Source of the DNA: Bacteroidota bacterium
GTDB lineage: Bacteria > Bacteroidota > Bacteroidia > AKYH767-A > OLB10
Reading direction: 5' to 3'
Assembly: GCA_029547265.1 (NCBI GenBank)
Contig: JAKPPP010000044.1
Coordinates: forward strand, 1 to 46,400
DNA length: 46,400 nucleotides
The notes below the pieces were generated by a model. The model was not told where the DNA came from. It did not search any database and was given only the letters and a program-made list of their open reading frames with translations. Both the position numbers and the translations under genes were made by a program. Positions 44,730 through 46,400 of the stretch are shown in pieces. How positions within the stretch are numbered: the first letter of the stretch is position 1; each line of letters begins with the position of its first letter.

Positions 44730-46400
44730 TTACATTCTTTCCGGTACTTGCATACCTAATAATGCTAGTGTTTTACTCAAAATATCGGCGCAAGCTTCCG
44801 AAAGTTTAAGACGGAAGATAGATGTATTAACGTCTGCCTTATCGACGATCGGATTTTCATGGTAAAACTGATTGTAGTTTTTAGCTAATTCGAATGCGTA
44901 GATAGCCATAATCGCAGGACTAAATTTCTCAGCTGCAGTCTCCAGTTCATACGGATACGACAAAATCATTTTCATTAATCCGTATTCTTTTTCATTGAAT
45001 GCGAAGTTCACGTCGATAGCAGTTGTTTTATATCCCGCCATCGATTCAATAGTTGCTCCTTTGCGAATTACCGAACGAATACGTGCGTAGGTGTATTGAA
45101 TAAAAGGTCCGGTGTTTCCGTTAAAGTCGATCGATTCAGCAGGATTAAACAGCATTCGCTTCTCCGGATCTACCTTCAAAATATAATATTTTAGCGCTCC
45201 GAGGCCTAACATTTTGTACAAACGGTTGGCTTCATCACTGTCGAAATCGTCAATTTTTCCAAGTTCTTTGGTTATAGTTGATGCTTCCGTGATCATTTCA
45301 TTCATCAAATCATCGGCATCCACAACTGTCCCTTCCCTTGATTTCATCTTACCCGATGGCAAATCAACCATAGCATACGATAGATGGAAGAGATCATTCC
45401 ACCATTCATATCCCAACTTCTTCATCGCCAACTTGAGCACTTTAAAGTGATAATCTTGTTCGTTACCTACTACATATATCAACTTACTGAATCCTGTTTC
45501 TTGGTAACGTAATCGTGCCGTCCCCAAATCTTGGGTTAAATACACGCTGGTTCCATCGCCACGTAATAGTAGCTTGTGGTCGAGTCCGTCGCCGGTTAAA
45601 TCCACCCAAACAGACCCATCGTCTTTCTTATAGAATACACCCTTATCGAGCCCTTCTTGAACAATCTCCTTACCTAACAGATACGTCTGCGATTCATAGT
45701 ACATCTTATCAAAATCGACACCCATCAATGCATATGTACTGTTGAAGCCTGCATATACCCATGAGTTCATGGTTTCCCATAACTTGATGGTTTCTGCATC
45801 GTTTGCTTCCCACTTACGTAGCATCTCTTGTGCTTCGAGCATGATAGGCGCGTTCTTCTTGGCATCGTCTTCCGGTTGGCCTTTCTCTACTAAAGCTGCG
45901 ATTTCGGATTTATAAATTTTATCGAACTCAACGTAGTACTTACCTACCAAATGATCGCCTTTCATGCCTGAAGACTCGGGAGTCTCTCCGTTGCCGGCCT
46001 TCAGCCAAGCTATCATCGACTTACAAATATGGATACCGCGGTCGTTAACCAGGTTTACTTTCTTTACGGGATGTCCGGCGGCTTTCAAGATCTCCGCTAC
46101 CGAATAACCCAATAAAATATTGCGTAGATGTCCGAGGTGGAGCGGTTTGTTCGTATTCGGACTACTATATTCAACCAACAAAGGCTTCTCAGAAGGATTA
46201 TTCAGCGGCAAAACGGGATATCCGGATGACGAAAAAGTCTGGAAGGTAGACAACCACAATTCTCTTTTCACTACGAGATTCAAAAATCCTTTAACCACGT
46301 TAAACGAAGAAACGGGAGCCGACGACTCCATGATAGCTGCGCCTAATTCATTCGCCAGCTGATCGGGACTTTTGCGGGCTTGCTTCGCCAGATTAAAAAC
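44730..46400 (-). CDS. argS: Arginyl-tRNA synthetase (N-terminus beyond window)
   Basis: The frame is open through the right edge; 556 residues are visible. An internal Met at 46331 is not the start, because the 23 codons before it read as the normal ArgS N-terminal domain (FNLAKQARKSPDQLANELG). About 15-25 residues are missing. The class I signature HLGH is in SSPNTNKPLHLGHLRN, and the KMSKS equivalent is KMKSREGTVVDADD. The DALR anticodon-binding domain fills the end, from YTYARIRSV to the usual C-terminal Met (VPERM). It charges tRNA-Arg with arginine. It is the first visible gene of a five-gene cluster. Confidence 0.97.
   Translation of the reverse strand, partial: VFNLAKQARKSPDQLANELGAAIMESSAPVSSFNVVKGFLNLVVKRELWLSTFQTFSSSGYPVLPLNNPSEKPLLVEYSSPNTNKPLHLGHLRNILLGYSVAEILKAAGHPVKKVNLVNDRGIHICKSMIAWLKAGNGETPESSGMKGDHLVGKYYVEFDKIYKSEIAALVEKGQPEDDAKKNAPIMLEAQEMLRKWEANDAETIKLWETMNSWVYAGFNSTYALMGVDFDKMYYESQTYLLGKEIVQEGLDKGVFYKKDDGSVWVDLTGDGLDHKLLLRGDGTSVYLTQDLGTARLRYQETGFSKLIYVVGNEQDYHFKVLKLAMKKLGYEWWNDLFHLSYAMVDLPSGKMKSREGTVVDADDLMNEMITEASTITKELGKIDDFDSDEANRLYKMLGLGALKYYILKVDPEKRMLFNPAESIDFNGNTGPFIQYTYARIRSVIRKGATIESMAGYKTTAIDVNFAFNEKEYGLMKMILSYPYELETAAEKFSPAIMAIYAFELAKNYNQFYHENPIVDKADVNTSIFRLKLSEACADILSKTLALLGMQVPERM

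Overview
The window comes from a low-GC member of the phylum Bacteroidota, probably a free-living organism with a type IX secretion system (T9SS). Four things point there. Five secreted proteins end in T9SS type A sorting domains. A SusC/SusD pair and a TonB-dependent receptor/DUF4249 pair are present. Many genes have a TAnnTTTG box (the Bacteroidota -7 element) just ahead of the start, and Shine-Dalgarno sequences are mostly absent. Genus cannot be fixed from this sequence.

Layout. 1-1746: GNAT acetyltransferase and a MATE exporter cut by the left edge. 1810-7369: two tandem, paralogous, ~890-residue T9SS surface proteins. 7557-10254: a nucleoside phosphorylase and two tandem-domain universal stress proteins diverging from a 52-bp promoter region. 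10341-13123: a RecQ-type helicase and the diadenylate cyclase CdaA. 13125-16385: an operon of an SDR oxidoreductase, a TPR lipoprotein and a membrane GT-C/TPR protein, facing cdaA with one base between the stop codons. 16440-17636: a YghO-like GNAT-fold protein. 17722-18062: tRNA-Lys(TTT) with its own promoter and terminator, followed by a decayed second copy of the tRNA-terminator unit carrying an 18-bp perfect palindrome in its T arm. 18233-21656: a small T9SS protein and a PIF1-like helicase. 21776-21978: 29 contiguous 7-bp repeats in two opposed blocks.

21977-34733 is the most interesting part. It holds a DUF885 metallopeptidase and, upstream, a tightly packed five-gene operon: double thioredoxin-fold protein, SusC, SusD, LamG/T9SS protein, and an 1182-residue T9SS protein combining two LamG domains with a peptide-N-glycosidase F (PNGase F) domain. 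It ends in a strong terminator. I infer a surface system that binds glycoproteins, cuts off N-glycans and imports the products. The PNGase domain keeps the equivalents of D60 and E206 but has Gln in place of E118.

35107-42993: an SRAP (YedK/HMCES-like) protein, an AlbA_2-domain protein, a lipoprotein with a trypsin-like protease domain, a TonB receptor/DUF4249 operon, a 701-bp gene-free stretch with strong hairpins, and a TerC-family protein. 43001-46400: a cluster of five genes read away from the right edge (argS, cut by the edge; YiiX-like; DUF4878-like lipoprotein; a cytosolic protein; a 42-residue membrane protein), with 1-4 bases between genes, ending in a terminator shared with TerC.
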